NCBI RefSeq assembly: GCF_025567415.1 | Contig: NZ_JAOQJV010000008.1 | Span: 1 to 64,000 of the forward strand | Reading direction: 5' to 3' | DNA from: Claveliimonas ammoniilytica | GTDB lineage: Bacteria; Bacillota; Clostridia; Lachnospirales; Lachnospiraceae | Length of the DNA: 64,000 nucleotides | Shown here: positions 52,489 to 61,558 of the stretch, piece by piece | Position numbering within the stretch: position 1 is the stretch's first letter | Layout: the number at the start of each line of letters is the position of its first letter | Translations under genes and position numbers: made by a program | The notes under the pieces: generated by a model | Seen by the model: the letters and a program-made list of their open reading frames with translations, nothing else | Told to the model about the DNA's origin: nothing | Database searches by the model: none

Positions 52489-53187
52489 TCAGCGCTTTTC
52501 CACCTTATAGCCTACTCCCCAGACTACTTTCAGATATCTCGGATCCTTTGGATTAATCTCAATCTTTTCACGGATATGACGGATATGTACCGCGACCGTA
52601 TTATCCGCACCCAAAGCCTCCTCATTCCAGATACTTTCATAAATCTGTTCGATTGAAAAAACTCGTCCCTGATTCTTCACTAATAGTAATAATATGTTAT
52701 ATTCTATCGGCGTCAGTTTTATCGGTTCACCGTCTACTGTAACCATTTTCTGATCATCATTGATCACCAGACCACCGGTGCTGTATACCGCTTCGTTCTC
52801 TTTGATTCCGGCTGTACTGCCAAGCTTCGTGAATCTGCGGATCTGTGACTTCACCCTCGCAACCAGTTCCAGTGGGTTAAATGGTTTCGTCACGTAATCA
52901 TCAGCCCCGATATTCAGTCCCAGAATCTTATCTGCATCCTCTGATTTTGCGGAAAGGATAATAATCGGCATGTTATTCTTCTCGCGGATCTTCAATGTTG
53001 CCCGAATGCCATCAAGTTTCGGCATCATCACATCCATAATAAGCAGATCAAACGGTTCCTTTTCCAGCATCTGGATTGCCTCCGCTCCGTCATAAGCCTT
53101 TTTGATCTCGTATCCCTCCTGGGACAGATATATCTCAATCGCATCTACGATTGCTTTATCATCATCACATACTAATATTTTAGACAT
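52489..53187 (-). CDS. OmpR-family response regulator
   Basis: About 232 residues from the ATG at 53187, with GAGGTGAT upstream. The receiver has VCDDDKAIVD and the phospho-Asp in LLIMDVMMPKLDG. The winged helix has ADNTVAVHIRHIREKIE and VVWGVGYKVEK. It lies 36 bp before the kinase gene. Confidence 0.9.
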   Translation of the reverse strand: MSKILVCDDDKAIVDAIEIYLSQEGYEIKKAYDGAEAIQMLEKEPFDLLIMDVMMPKLDGIRATLKIREKNNMPIIILSAKSEDADKILGLNIGADDYVTKPFNPLELVARVKSQIRRFTKLGSTAGIKENEAVYSTGGLVINDDQKMVTVDGEPIKLTPIEYNILLLLVKNQGRVFSIEQIYESIWNEEALGADNTVAVHIRHIREKIEINPKDPRYLKVVWGVGYKVEKR

Positions 53188-53316
53188 TTTTATCACCTCA
53201 CTCTCACTATAAAGCATCCTCTTAAGAAGTTCAATCAGGAAGAACTGTCAAGAAGTTGTATTCGCTTTACAACAACAGCATAACAATAATTTTTTAATAT
53301 CCATAAATGGAATTTC

Positions 53317-53607
53317 TTAAGGATTTTTAAAAATTCTTACAGGTCCTTCGATGTGATATCCTTCGATCATACCTTCAAGCTCTCTCTTCTCTGCCTCAGC
53401 ATCTCTTTCCGTTACCGCATAAGATGTCCAATATACACCAAAAGGAATCCCCAGTTTCTCACAGCAGTCCGCATTTGCCCGAAAGAGCCGGTCCACTTCA
53501 CCACCATAACCCACACATAACATAACACCATGTACATCTGCTTTTTTCACCATTTCCCAGTTAACCTCTCCCATGTTCTCGTTAACAAGCACCGTATATT
53601 TTCCCAT
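53317..53607 (-). CDS. Half-length GH25-like domain protein
   Basis: A 96-residue protein that matches the first half of GH25 (lysozyme-type) barrels: GEVNWEMVKKADVHGVMLCVGYGGE, then RANADCCEKLGIPFGVYWTSYA. The second half of the barrel is missing, and there is no signal peptide. It could be a remnant, or a small intracellular protein that reuses the fold. A lone gene. Confidence 0.5.
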   Translation of the reverse strand: MGKYTVLVNENMGEVNWEMVKKADVHGVMLCVGYGGEVDRLFRANADCCEKLGIPFGVYWTSYAVTERDAEAEKRELEGMIEGYHIEGPVRIFKNP

Positions 53608-53811
53608 AATTTAACTCCATTTTTCTGCTTACTGTTATCATATGAACTATTTTTGGTAATGTGATACAAATTTTATTCAATAATATGTGCTTTTTTGACT
53701 CATATGCACGAAAATCATTTACAAATGGCGATAAAATAAATTATCATATAGTTAAGGTACTTGTATTACGGCTGTGAAGATTCAGATAGCTCGGTGAAAG
53801 GAGTCAATGAT

Positions 53812-54141
53812 ATGAGAGATATACAAAAACTGGTTCGTTCCTTGGGTATTGGTGGAAATTATCAAGGATACCGGTATTTATTGTATGCCCTCTCCCTCTG
53901 TCTCCAGAATGAAGATTACCTGTTAAGCGTGAGCAAGCTGTTATATCCGGAGATTGCTCATACTTACCAGACCTCTGCAAGCAGTGTAGAGCGAAATCTA
54001 CGTACCGTTGTATCCGTCTGTTGGGAACGTGGAAACCGTCCCCTATTGGAATCCATCTCTCTTTGTCCGCTCTCCTCGAAACCAACCATCGGCGAATTTC
54101 TGGACATACTCACTGAATACCTGAAGGATTCTGCAAAATAA
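53812..54141 (+). CDS. Stand-alone Spo0A-type DNA-binding domain
   Basis: A 109-residue protein; AAAGGAG is 9 nt before the ATG at 53812. YQGYRYLLYALSLC, LSVSKLLYPEIAHTYQTSAS and SVERNLRTVVSVCWERGN follow the Spo0A C-terminal domain closely, including the recognition helix. There is no receiver domain. It may bind 0A boxes and compete with or modulate Spo0A. Confidence 0.75.
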   Translation: MRDIQKLVRSLGIGGNYQGYRYLLYALSLCLQNEDYLLSVSKLLYPEIAHTYQTSASSVERNLRTVVSVCWERGNRPLLESISLCPLSSKPTIGEFLDILTEYLKDSAK

Positions 54142-54294
54142 TCAATCGCTCCCAAATCTAAGTATCTATTTTTTGTAGCACTAACAGACGAAATTTATGC
54201 CATATTTTTTATTTTGTTAAGAGGTTTTTAAGATTTTTTCGTTTTCTTTTAGAGAATCAACATATTTCTGACATATTTGGCTATTATAATAAAT

Positions 54295-54435
54295 GTCAGA
54301 TAGTTGATAAGACATCAGCTATCTCCCCCTCATAAAGTACTAACCAATGATTTTGGTGACGCACTTTACTCTCATTCCTTTAGATAACTATAACAACGAC
54401 GAAGGGCGTGAATTTTACAATTCACGCCCTTTCGC
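54295..54435 (+). ncRNA. Candidate small RNA
   Basis: A TATAAT at about 54284-54289 is followed by about 140 nt without a gene. That stretch ends in a strong terminator (GGGCGTGAATT at 54404-54414 pairing with AATTCACGCCC, then TTTC). The interval contains a C-rich stretch, TCTCCCCCTC, complementary to ribosome binding sites, as in anti-Shine-Dalgarno sRNAs. There is no convincing -35 box. Confidence 0.4.
54401..54433 (+). terminator. Intrinsic terminator
   Basis: GAAGGGCGTGAATT and AATTCACGCCCTTTC form a perfect 11-bp-plus stem followed by a short T run. Confidence 0.75.
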
Positions 54436-54456
54436 TGTAGATTAGGAAATCATTCA

Positions 54457-54492
54457 TTTTGATTACTAATAAAATCTGTTTGATTAATCATA
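54457..54492 (+). repeat. Second copy of the 36-bp element
   Basis: Matches the reverse complement of 38011-38046 at 34 of 36 positions. It lies 15 bp past the end of the hydrogenase gene. It holds TGATTACTAATAAAA and TTTGATTAATCATA. Confidence 0.65.
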
Positions 54493-54506
54493 ACTCTGTG
54501 TATTAC

Positions 54507-56240
54507 TTATTTATTCTTCATATGTTCTGTATGTAACAGCATGTGTGACTTGTGTGAATTCGGCTTCTCGAAATATTCTTCATACAGTTTCTGCACATCC
54601 TGATTCTCATGGGAATATCGGATATCTGCATTCTTATCCAGATAATACAGATTCTTGCCACGCTCAAACGCCAGCTCTTCGCCATCATGGATCGGCTGTC
54701 CGCCGCCTCCTACACATCCTCCCGGACACGCCATGACTTCTACGAAATCATACTGCGCCTCGCCACGCTCAATCTTGTCAATCAGTGCTCTCGCATTACC
54801 CAGCCCGCTGACTGCTGCCGTCCGCACTGTCACATCATCCACCTGGAAGACCGCTTCCTGTACGCCCTGATGCTCGTTAAATCCGGTGCTTCTGACTGCC
54901 TGGAATGCATCTGCCGGTGGATTCTCGCCCTTCAGCAGATAATATGCCGTACGAAGTGCTGCCTCCATTACACCGCCGGTTGCTCCGAAGATCACGCCTG
55001 CTCCGGTGCCTTCCTGCATTGGGCGGTCGCTTTCCTGATCCATCAATGTAGACGGCTCAATGTGTGCCGCACGGATCATACGTAACAGCTCTCTGGTCGT
55101 CACTACCGCGTCCACATCATGTCCCACATATTCTCCATGGTACAGATCCATCTCACGCTCGCTCTTTTTCGCTACACATGGCATCACGGATACCGTATAG
55201 ATCTTCTCCGGCGATACGCCAAGCTTCTCTGCAAAATATGTCTTCATTACCGCGCCAAACATCTGCTGTGGTGACTTCGCTGATGACAGATATTTGACCA
55301 GATGCGGATACTGTGATTTGATGAAACGGATCCATCCCGGACAGCATGATGTAAACATCGGTCTGTCTTTCAGTTCACCGGATGTGAATCTCTGCAGAAA
55401 TTCCGTTCCCTCTTCCATAATGGTCAGATCCGCTGAAAATGAGGTATCGAATACATAGTCCGCACCCAGTCTCCTCCATACATCGATGATCTTGCCAACC
55501 GTTGCTTCTTCTCTTGACAGTCCCAGCTCTTCGCCCCAGGCTGCACGTACAGCCGGTGCGATCTGAACAACTACGATCTTCTCCGGATCTGCAATTGCAT
55601 TCCATACCTTCTCGGTCTCGTCGCGTTCTGTCAGCGCTCCCGTCGGACAATGTGTAATACACTGTCCGCACAGAGAACAGGCTGCTTCTTCAATCTTCTT
55701 ATAGCCAGCCACATTGATCGTGGTTCGTGATCCGGTTCCTTCTACATCCCAGATACTCAGGCTCTGTACCTTATCACATACCTGGATACAGCGCATACAC
55801 TTAATACACTTGGATGAATCACGGATCAATGGGAACTCTTTGCTCCACGGCTGTTTCTCAATCTCCATCTTAAATGGAATATGTATAATGTTCAGATCAT
55901 TTGCCACTCTCTGCAGACTGCAGTTGCCGCTTCGGATACAGGTTACGCATTCGCAGTTGTGCTGCGACAGGATCAGTTCCACTGTGGTACGTCTGTTTCG
56001 GCGCACCTTCGGACTGTTGGTGTAAATGATCATGCCCTCCTCTACCATATTATTGCAGGAAGTGATCAGCTTATCTTTTCCTTCGATCTCTACCACACAG
56101 ACACGACAGGCTGCGATCTCATTGATCCCTTTCAGATAACACAGCTTCGGAATCGGAATTCCATTCTGTCTGGCAGCTTCCATGATGGTCGTATTTTCCG
56201 ATGCGGAAATCTGTTTTCCGTCTATTGTAAGATTTACCAT
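54507..56240 (-). CDS. hydA: [FeFe] hydrogenase catalytic subunit
   Basis: A 577-residue protein. The N-terminal 2Fe-2S domain (KLCYLKGINEIAACRVC) is followed by the His-containing 4Fe-4S site (HNCECVTC), two 4Fe-4S clusters (CIKCMRCIQVCD, CSLCGQCITHCP) and the H-cluster domain with all three motifs: TSCCPGW, MPCVAKKSE and MACPGGCVGGGGQP. It makes or oxidises H2. It overlaps the flavoprotein gene by 7 bp, suggesting one complex. Maturases HydE, F and G are not in this window. Confidence 0.95.
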   Translation of the reverse strand: MVNLTIDGKQISASENTTIMEAARQNGIPIPKLCYLKGINEIAACRVCVVEIEGKDKLITSCNNMVEEGMIIYTNSPKVRRNRRTTVELILSQHNCECVTCIRSGNCSLQRVANDLNIIHIPFKMEIEKQPWSKEFPLIRDSSKCIKCMRCIQVCDKVQSLSIWDVEGTGSRTTINVAGYKKIEEAACSLCGQCITHCPTGALTERDETEKVWNAIADPEKIVVVQIAPAVRAAWGEELGLSREEATVGKIIDVWRRLGADYVFDTSFSADLTIMEEGTEFLQRFTSGELKDRPMFTSCCPGWIRFIKSQYPHLVKYLSSAKSPQQMFGAVMKTYFAEKLGVSPEKIYTVSVMPCVAKKSEREMDLYHGEYVGHDVDAVVTTRELLRMIRAAHIEPSTLMDQESDRPMQEGTGAGVIFGATGGVMEAALRTAYYLLKGENPPADAFQAVRSTGFNEHQGVQEAVFQVDDVTVRTAAVSGLGNARALIDKIERGEAQYDFVEVMACPGGCVGGGGQPIHDGEELAFERGKNLYYLDKNADIRYSHENQDVQKLYEEYFEKPNSHKSHMLLHTEHMKNK

Positions 56241-58066
56241 AATGTCTCTCTGCCTCCTTTAAATATTCCGTATCCGAAATGGTCACATCGCAGACATCTG
56301 CCTGCCTCCTGCCTTGCCTCATTCTCGGTCATACAGTTCTCCACTGCGTCAAAATCACAGACTCTCTCACAGGCCTCACGCTCTGTAAGATCGATGCGTC
56401 CGCATGGGATCTTATCTTCCAGCTTCGCCTCAGGAATCTCCACATCGCAGGAAATCTCGTGACGGAAGCCCAGATATTCATCAATATTGGCTGCCACGAC
56501 TTTGGCTGCCGCGATAGCTTTGATAACTGTCGCCGGTCCGCTGGAACAGTCTCCTCCGGCGTATACATCCGGCATATCTTCTACCGCACCCGTGCTGGTA
56601 GTCAGAATCTTACCTCTGGATACCGGAATACCTGCTGCTTCAAAATGCGCCGTCTCGATATTCTGTCCGATAGCTACAACCAGTACATCACAAGGAATAT
56701 AAATATCATCCTCACCGGTCGGACGTACACTTGCACGACCATTCTTAATCGTGCTTACCATTTGTGGTGTCACATAGATACCCTTTACATGGTTATTCTC
56801 ATCCACATCGATTGCTGCCGGTGCTTTCAATGTCTGCAGTTCGATTCCCTCAGCCACTGCTCCGTTGATCTCGCCCGGAAGTGCTGTCATATCCGCCATT
56901 CTTCTTCTATATACAATGCTGACCTTCTTTGCACCCAGACGTTTTGCCGTACGTACCGCATCCATGGACACGTTACCGCCGCCAATCACTGCTACTTCCT
57001 TACCAGTCAGATCCGTAATGATATTTTTCCCGATATTTCTCAAGAACTGTACAGCTGACATTACGCCCTCGGAGTCCTCACCTTCCAGTCCAAGCTTCTT
57101 ATCCGTACTTGCTCCAATCGTAATCAACACCGCATCATACTGCTCACGCAGGTCCTGAATAGTGATGTCCTGACCAATCTTCTTACCATATTCTACCTGT
57201 ACACCTGTCTTCAGGATCGCATTCACATCGTCCTCCAGACGTTCCTTCGGCAGACGGTAATTCGGAATACCATAGCGCAGCATACCGCCAAGCTTCGGCA
57301 ACATCTCGTATACAGTAGTCTGGTGTCCCATCAGCTGCAGATAATAAGCTGCACTTAATCCTCCCGGACCTCCACCAAGTACCGCGATTTTTTTACCTGT
57401 TGACGGCGCACATTTCGGCGGTTCCACTTCTCCTGCAAAATCAGCAGCAACACGCTTCAGTCCTCTGATATTGACCGAATCGTCCACCATATTTCTCCGG
57501 CACCGTAACTCACATGGATGCTCACAGATAAATCCACATGTCGTTGGGAATGGATTGTCCTTACGGATCAGACGAACTGCATCTGCATACCGTCCTTCTC
57601 CCACTAATGCAATATATCCCGGTATATCTACATGCGCCGGGCAGAGTGCCACACAAGGTACCGGCTGGCTATAAGTACAGGTACATCTTCCGTGGCGGAT
57701 GTGCTCGATATAGTCATCCCTGTATCCCACCAGTCCTTTGTACACCATATGTGCTGCTTCATATCCGATGGCACAGTCCGCTGATTCCATAATAGAAAGG
57801 GCCGTTGCCTCCATAGTATCCAGCGTCTCCATCGTAGCCTTTCCATCCAGTACATCCTTGATAAAATGGTTCAGCTGTCCAAGACCAATACGGCATGGTA
57901 CACATTTGCCACAGGTCTGTGCATGACACAGCTCCAGAAATGCTCTGGACATATCTACCGGACATAATCCCGGCGGGCTTGATTCTATTCTCCGCTCCAA
58001 ATCCTTGTACAGTTCTTCCATTACAATGTGTGTACGATTCGGAGTCCTAAGTTCCAGTCTGCTCAT
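56234..58066 (-). CDS. NuoF-tail/GltD-like flavoprotein partner of the hydrogenase
   Basis: A 610-residue protein. Residues 1-110 resemble the C-terminal 4Fe-4S part of NuoF (CGKCVPCRIGLGQL). Next comes a Cys-rich region (CVALCPAHVDIP, CEHPCELRCRR) and then a GltD-type FAD/NAD(P)H domain (GGGPGGLSAAYYL, IGGGNVSMDAVRTAKRLG, YAGGDCSSGPAT). It probably passes electrons between NAD(P)H and the hydrogenase. GAGGAG precedes the ATG. Confidence 0.88.
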   Translation of the reverse strand: MSRLELRTPNRTHIVMEELYKDLERRIESSPPGLCPVDMSRAFLELCHAQTCGKCVPCRIGLGQLNHFIKDVLDGKATMETLDTMEATALSIMESADCAIGYEAAHMVYKGLVGYRDDYIEHIRHGRCTCTYSQPVPCVALCPAHVDIPGYIALVGEGRYADAVRLIRKDNPFPTTCGFICEHPCELRCRRNMVDDSVNIRGLKRVAADFAGEVEPPKCAPSTGKKIAVLGGGPGGLSAAYYLQLMGHQTTVYEMLPKLGGMLRYGIPNYRLPKERLEDDVNAILKTGVQVEYGKKIGQDITIQDLREQYDAVLITIGASTDKKLGLEGEDSEGVMSAVQFLRNIGKNIITDLTGKEVAVIGGGNVSMDAVRTAKRLGAKKVSIVYRRRMADMTALPGEINGAVAEGIELQTLKAPAAIDVDENNHVKGIYVTPQMVSTIKNGRASVRPTGEDDIYIPCDVLVVAIGQNIETAHFEAAGIPVSRGKILTTSTGAVEDMPDVYAGGDCSSGPATVIKAIAAAKVVAANIDEYLGFRHEISCDVEIPEAKLEDKIPCGRIDLTEREACERVCDFDAVENCMTENEARQEAGRCLRCDHFGYGIFKGGRETLW

Positions 58067-58185
58067 TAAGACCAGCTCCTCTCTGATATACGTAATTACA
58101 CATATTTTATCAAAAGAACCTGTAAAAAAGAATAGTATCTACATAAGTAGTTTATTTAACGGGTATGACATTTTTTCCACAAAAC

Positions 58186-58197
58186 AGAGTGCACTCT
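58186..58197. promoter_or_regulatory. 12-bp palindrome in the hydrogenase promoter region
   Basis: AGAGTGCACTCT is a perfect palindrome about 120 bp before the flavoprotein ATG, upstream of a weak TACTAT box. It is a candidate operator. Apart from this and the hairpin at 58334, the 372-bp gap (58067-58438) is AT-rich and holds nothing I recognise. Confidence 0.35.
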
Positions 58198-58333
58198 AAT
58201 TAAATTCTACATATTTCCCTAACAGTTTCTTAAGGAACTTCACACTTATTTTCCAGATCTTACATATTTTGGTCACATTCCTTCGATATACTATAATCAT
58301 CAACAGGAAAACGAAACACCTAATGATAGAAGA

Positions 58334-58368
58334 CGGCGGTTGTGTAGAATCGCTTCACACAACCGCCG
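58334..58368. terminator. Terminator-like hairpin after the pilus operon
   Basis: GGCGGTTGTGT pairs with ACACAACCGCC; it lies about 70 bp after the last pilus gene. Confidence 0.6.
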
Positions 58369-58438
58369 GACTTCGCCTAAAAGCTAAGATGCTTTGGCAT
58401 CTCTTATATAGATTTTTTCTTCTTCTCCGATCGGCTTA

Positions 58439-59041
58439 TCAAGCCGGTCGTTTCTTATGCACTGCTTTTCCAGCAACCACACCGGACACCGCCAGCAATA
58501 TAATCCACAGGCCGATATCTGACATGTCTCCTGTCCGCGCCACGTTTCCTGTCTTCTCTCCGGTATAACCGTTTTTGAACCGTATCTCATTCACTTTATT
58601 ACCCTCTCTATTGACCACGATCATCTGTACCCCCAGACCGCCGTCTGTCAGATTCTCTACATACACTGAGATCTCATAGGTCTGTTTATCATAATCATAA
58701 CCCTTTTCTTCTTTCTGAACAGACTGTTTCAGCGTATAATGCCATATTCCAGTACGCGTATATGTGATCGGTCCGACCTCGTTTTTTTCGCTTCCTTTCA
58801 TGTCAAATACATACCGGTCTCCGTCACTTTCATCCGGCATCGGGGCATCCTGTTCTTCCCGGATCAGTTCATACCGGAATGTCTGGTTCCTCTTATCTGG
58901 CAGCTTATTCCTGGTCTCAAATTGCTGCACAACAGGAATCATGACAGATGCCGTCTGTTCTGCTCCCAGTACTTCTTCTGCCGGAAGCAGAATCAAGCTG
59001 ACGGCGGCGCATAATATTAACTTTTTTATTTCCATTTTCAT
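58439..59041 (-). CDS. Minor pilin, FctB-like
   Basis: A 200-residue protein with a signal peptide (1-26), one Spy0128/FctA-type pilin domain (about 30-155: PITYTRTGIWHYTLKQ, DYDKQTYEISVYVENL) and a C-terminal sorting tail. The sorting motif is unusual (NVARTGD) before the membrane helix and KKRPA end. By position after the sortase it matches the wall-anchoring base pilin FctB of streptococcal FCT loci. Confidence 0.75.
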   Translation of the reverse strand: MKMEIKKLILCAAVSLILLPAEEVLGAEQTASVMIPVVQQFETRNKLPDKRNQTFRYELIREEQDAPMPDESDGDRYVFDMKGSEKNEVGPITYTRTGIWHYTLKQSVQKEEKGYDYDKQTYEISVYVENLTDGGLGVQMIVVNREGNKVNEIRFKNGYTGEKTGNVARTGDMSDIGLWIILLAVSGVVAGKAVHKKRPA

Positions 59042-59086
59042 GTTTCCACTTCCTTATTTATAATTCTGTCTAGCTTTACTGCCTTA

Positions 59087-59854
59087 TTATTTCTTTGATT
59101 TCACATCAAATGGATTCTCATACATTTCCTCTGTGATTCTCCCAACCAGTACATACCTTCCATTTGTCCTGCCGGAATCACAGGTCGACAGAGCCAGAAG
59201 ATGTTCCTTCACAGACAGTTCCGTTTCCCGATAATACATTGCTTTTTCACGCAGACAGGACAGATATTTCTCCTGCTCATCCTCTGTCAGTGTCACGTTG
59301 TAGATCATATCATCGTATGCGTCTGTTTCCAGAAATGCGATAAATTCCAGTCCATGATCCTGAGCATTATAATACAGCCTGCCATACCGATGTTCTTCAA
59401 AAAATGGTCGTTCTGCAAAACACTCCAGCTCACCAAGCATGGTCTTCTTTTCCATATGATGACCATAGATCACATGATTCAGATCAGTAAAATCTGCTGC
59501 ATTCTGACAATCCAGGAACAGGCTTCCTGACAGAGCGAATTCTCCGGTAATATCCGTATTTACGTATTTGGTATTATTGTCTGCCTGTGCAAATGGATAA
59601 TCAATCTTCGTTCCATATACCGTAAGCCATCCGATCACTTCCGGATTGATTGCCTGTAGTTCCCGGAACGAAAGATCATCATCCTCTTCCGGTCGCCAGG
59701 TCTCATAATTTTCCATATCTGCACTCTGATATATCTGCCTGTCATCCCATAAAGTGTACACGCCATACCCTCCCAGGATCAGAACAATCACCAGCACAAT
59801 CAGATTCACCAGTTCATCTAATACCCTGATAACACTTCTCTTCATCGTATCCAT
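59087..59854 (-). CDS. Class B sortase
   Basis: A 255-residue protein with an N-terminal membrane anchor (about 14-34). The SrtB-type core has HVIYGHHM (His), LALSTCDSGRTNGRYVLVGRI (Cys and Arg) and FLDCQNAADF. In FCT-type pilus loci the polymerising sortase is also class B. It probably links shaft pilins and attaches tip and base. Confidence 0.88.
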   Translation of the reverse strand: MDTMKRSVIRVLDELVNLIVLVIVLILGGYGVYTLWDDRQIYQSADMENYETWRPEEDDDLSFRELQAINPEVIGWLTVYGTKIDYPFAQADNNTKYVNTDITGEFALSGSLFLDCQNAADFTDLNHVIYGHHMEKKTMLGELECFAERPFFEEHRYGRLYYNAQDHGLEFIAFLETDAYDDMIYNVTLTEDEQEKYLSCLREKAMYYRETELSVKEHLLALSTCDSGRTNGRYVLVGRITEEMYENPFDVKSKK

Positions 59855-59906
59855 CTCCCGGCTGTATCTCTGCCCCTGTCATATCCGTTTCCTATCGCAT
59901 CGATTA

Positions 59907-60974
59907 CTAACGCATCTGTCTGCGTTTTGTAAGGAACAGAACTGCCATAGCACTCACTGCTGCCAAAATCAATACGATAGCCGTCATATGGTTCATGATC
60001 ACACCTGTGATTGGCACATTTTTATAGGTATTGGTAAAATCAACAGTATTCTCTTTTTCACCGATCAGATTGGTTGCATTTCCATCTGCTGTAGCAAGCG
60101 ACTCTGGCTCAGAAGATGCTGTTTTATTCACTGTCGCAGTTCCATTTTCCACAACTTTTACGCCAGGTGTATAATCATCTGCTGCCCCTGTTTCTACCAC
60201 TTTGTAACGTGTACCTGCTGCCAGTCCTGTAAACACAAGGTTCTCGCCATCATGCAGTTTAAATGATGCTGTTGCAGTTGTTCCGGTTCCAAAGTTCAGT
60301 GTAACGGTCTCATTGCCGATCTTACCGGTATAAGATGTATTGTCATCTGTTGCTGCCCGGTACATGGTAATTGTAAAATCAAAGTCCTTCGTCTTATCAG
60401 CCAGATCATGGTCACCGGAACCGCTCGTATGCTTTGTTACCGTCAGCGATGCATCCTGTCTGCGATACGTGTTCAGAAAACTTAAAGCCGGTGTTTTATT
60501 CTCTCCATCTCTTGCCACAGTATTGGCAATCTGAAGTCCATTCTCGGTATTCTCTACATACACATCCATATAATAGGTGTTCTGATCATAGGTTATATTC
60601 GTATTTGTCACACTCTCATTAACCTCTGTCACCTTATAAGTGTATTTTCCTGCATGAGGAAATTCTCCAAAATTGATCTGTTGATTTTTCCGCATCAGAT
60701 AGACCCCATTGGTCAGATTACCTTTATCTGTGTTGCTGTTATAATTAATCGGTGACACCTGAGCCGTCGGTGCATCCGCCGTTACTTTCTCTAATGTGAA
60801 TTTAAAAGAAACAGATGGCACATCCATTCCTTCTGACATCTGGAATATCTTCTGAATCTCCGGTGAATTTCCCATCGGAGCTGCTTCCTCTGCCATTGCT
60901 GTTGTACCGGTACACACTGCCAGAGTCAGTGCTCCCACCATTGCCAGTGCTCGAAATCTTTTAGACTGCATCAT
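59907..60974 (-). CDS. Pilus shaft protein, FctA/Spy0128-like
   Basis: A 355-residue protein; GGAGGAG 8 nt before ATG. A signal peptide (1-28) is followed by two domains: an FctA-type domain (about 40-170: GEFPHAGKYTYKVTEVN, YDQNTYYMDVYVENTENG) and a second SpaA/DUF7601-like domain (about 172-310). The sorting tail NVPITG is followed by a membrane helix and KRRQMR. These domains are normally cross-linked by Lys-Asn isopeptide bonds. Confidence 0.85.
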   Translation of the reverse strand: MMQSKRFRALAMVGALTLAVCTGTTAMAEEAAPMGNSPEIQKIFQMSEGMDVPSVSFKFTLEKVTADAPTAQVSPINYNSNTDKGNLTNGVYLMRKNQQINFGEFPHAGKYTYKVTEVNESVTNTNITYDQNTYYMDVYVENTENGLQIANTVARDGENKTPALSFLNTYRRQDASLTVTKHTSGSGDHDLADKTKDFDFTITMYRAATDDNTSYTGKIGNETVTLNFGTGTTATASFKLHDGENLVFTGLAAGTRYKVVETGAADDYTPGVKVVENGTATVNKTASSEPESLATADGNATNLIGEKENTVDFTNTYKNVPITGVIMNHMTAIVLILAAVSAMAVLFLTKRRQMR

Positions 60975-61039
60975 AATATCTTCTCCTCCTCAAATTCTTA
61001 TTTATAAAAAGCTCACCGCTTTTTACCCAATGCATTCAC

Positions 61040-61558
61040 TTATATATTTCTTCTTCTGATCACTGTCATTACTACGCCCTGGACATCCTTCAGATCGGTC
61101 GTTCCATAGATTCTTCCGTCTTCTGCCGATATCCGGTTATCTCCCAGCACAAATACCTGCCCGTCCCCGACCGTTAACGGATAATCTATTCCATCCTTAT
61201 ACGGTAATGTCTCTGTATAGATATCTGCTTCCCGCTGCTGATAACCATTGACGCTTAGTCCTTCCTCTGTCACATCCACTACATCACCAGATACTGCTGC
61301 CACTCTTCGTATCTGCCTGCCGCCATCCTGCTTGATTACCACTACATCTCCTGTGTGGTACTCCTGCGTGATCCGGTCATAAATTACCAGATCGCCTGCC
61401 CGGATTGCCGGATTCATCGCTTCATCGTCGTTCCGGCAGATTCCAAGCAGAAAGATCCATACCACTGCAAAAATGATTCCAAGTAACAATATTTTCAGCA
61501 GCAACCACTTCACATCTGCGAGAAGTGAATTATTTTGTTTCTTTTCCATTTTAATCAT
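61040..61558 (-). CDS. sipA: SipA-like inactive signal peptidase homologue
   Basis: A 172-residue protein of signal peptidase I fold with one N-terminal membrane segment. The catalytic Ser position (normally SMxP) reads EAMNPAI, and the catalytic Lys position (normally KRV) reads IRRVAAVSGD. Both residues of the dyad are therefore replaced. VFVLGDNRISAEDGR is otherwise typical. Streptococcal pilus SipA likewise lacks catalytic residues and acts as an assembly factor. It overlaps the tip gene by 8 bp. Confidence 0.82.
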   Translation of the reverse strand: MIKMEKKQNNSLLADVKWLLLKILLLGIIFAVVWIFLLGICRNDDEAMNPAIRAGDLVIYDRITQEYHTGDVVVIKQDGGRQIRRVAAVSGDVVDVTEEGLSVNGYQQREADIYTETLPYKDGIDYPLTVGDGQVFVLGDNRISAEDGRIYGTTDLKDVQGVVMTVIRRRNI

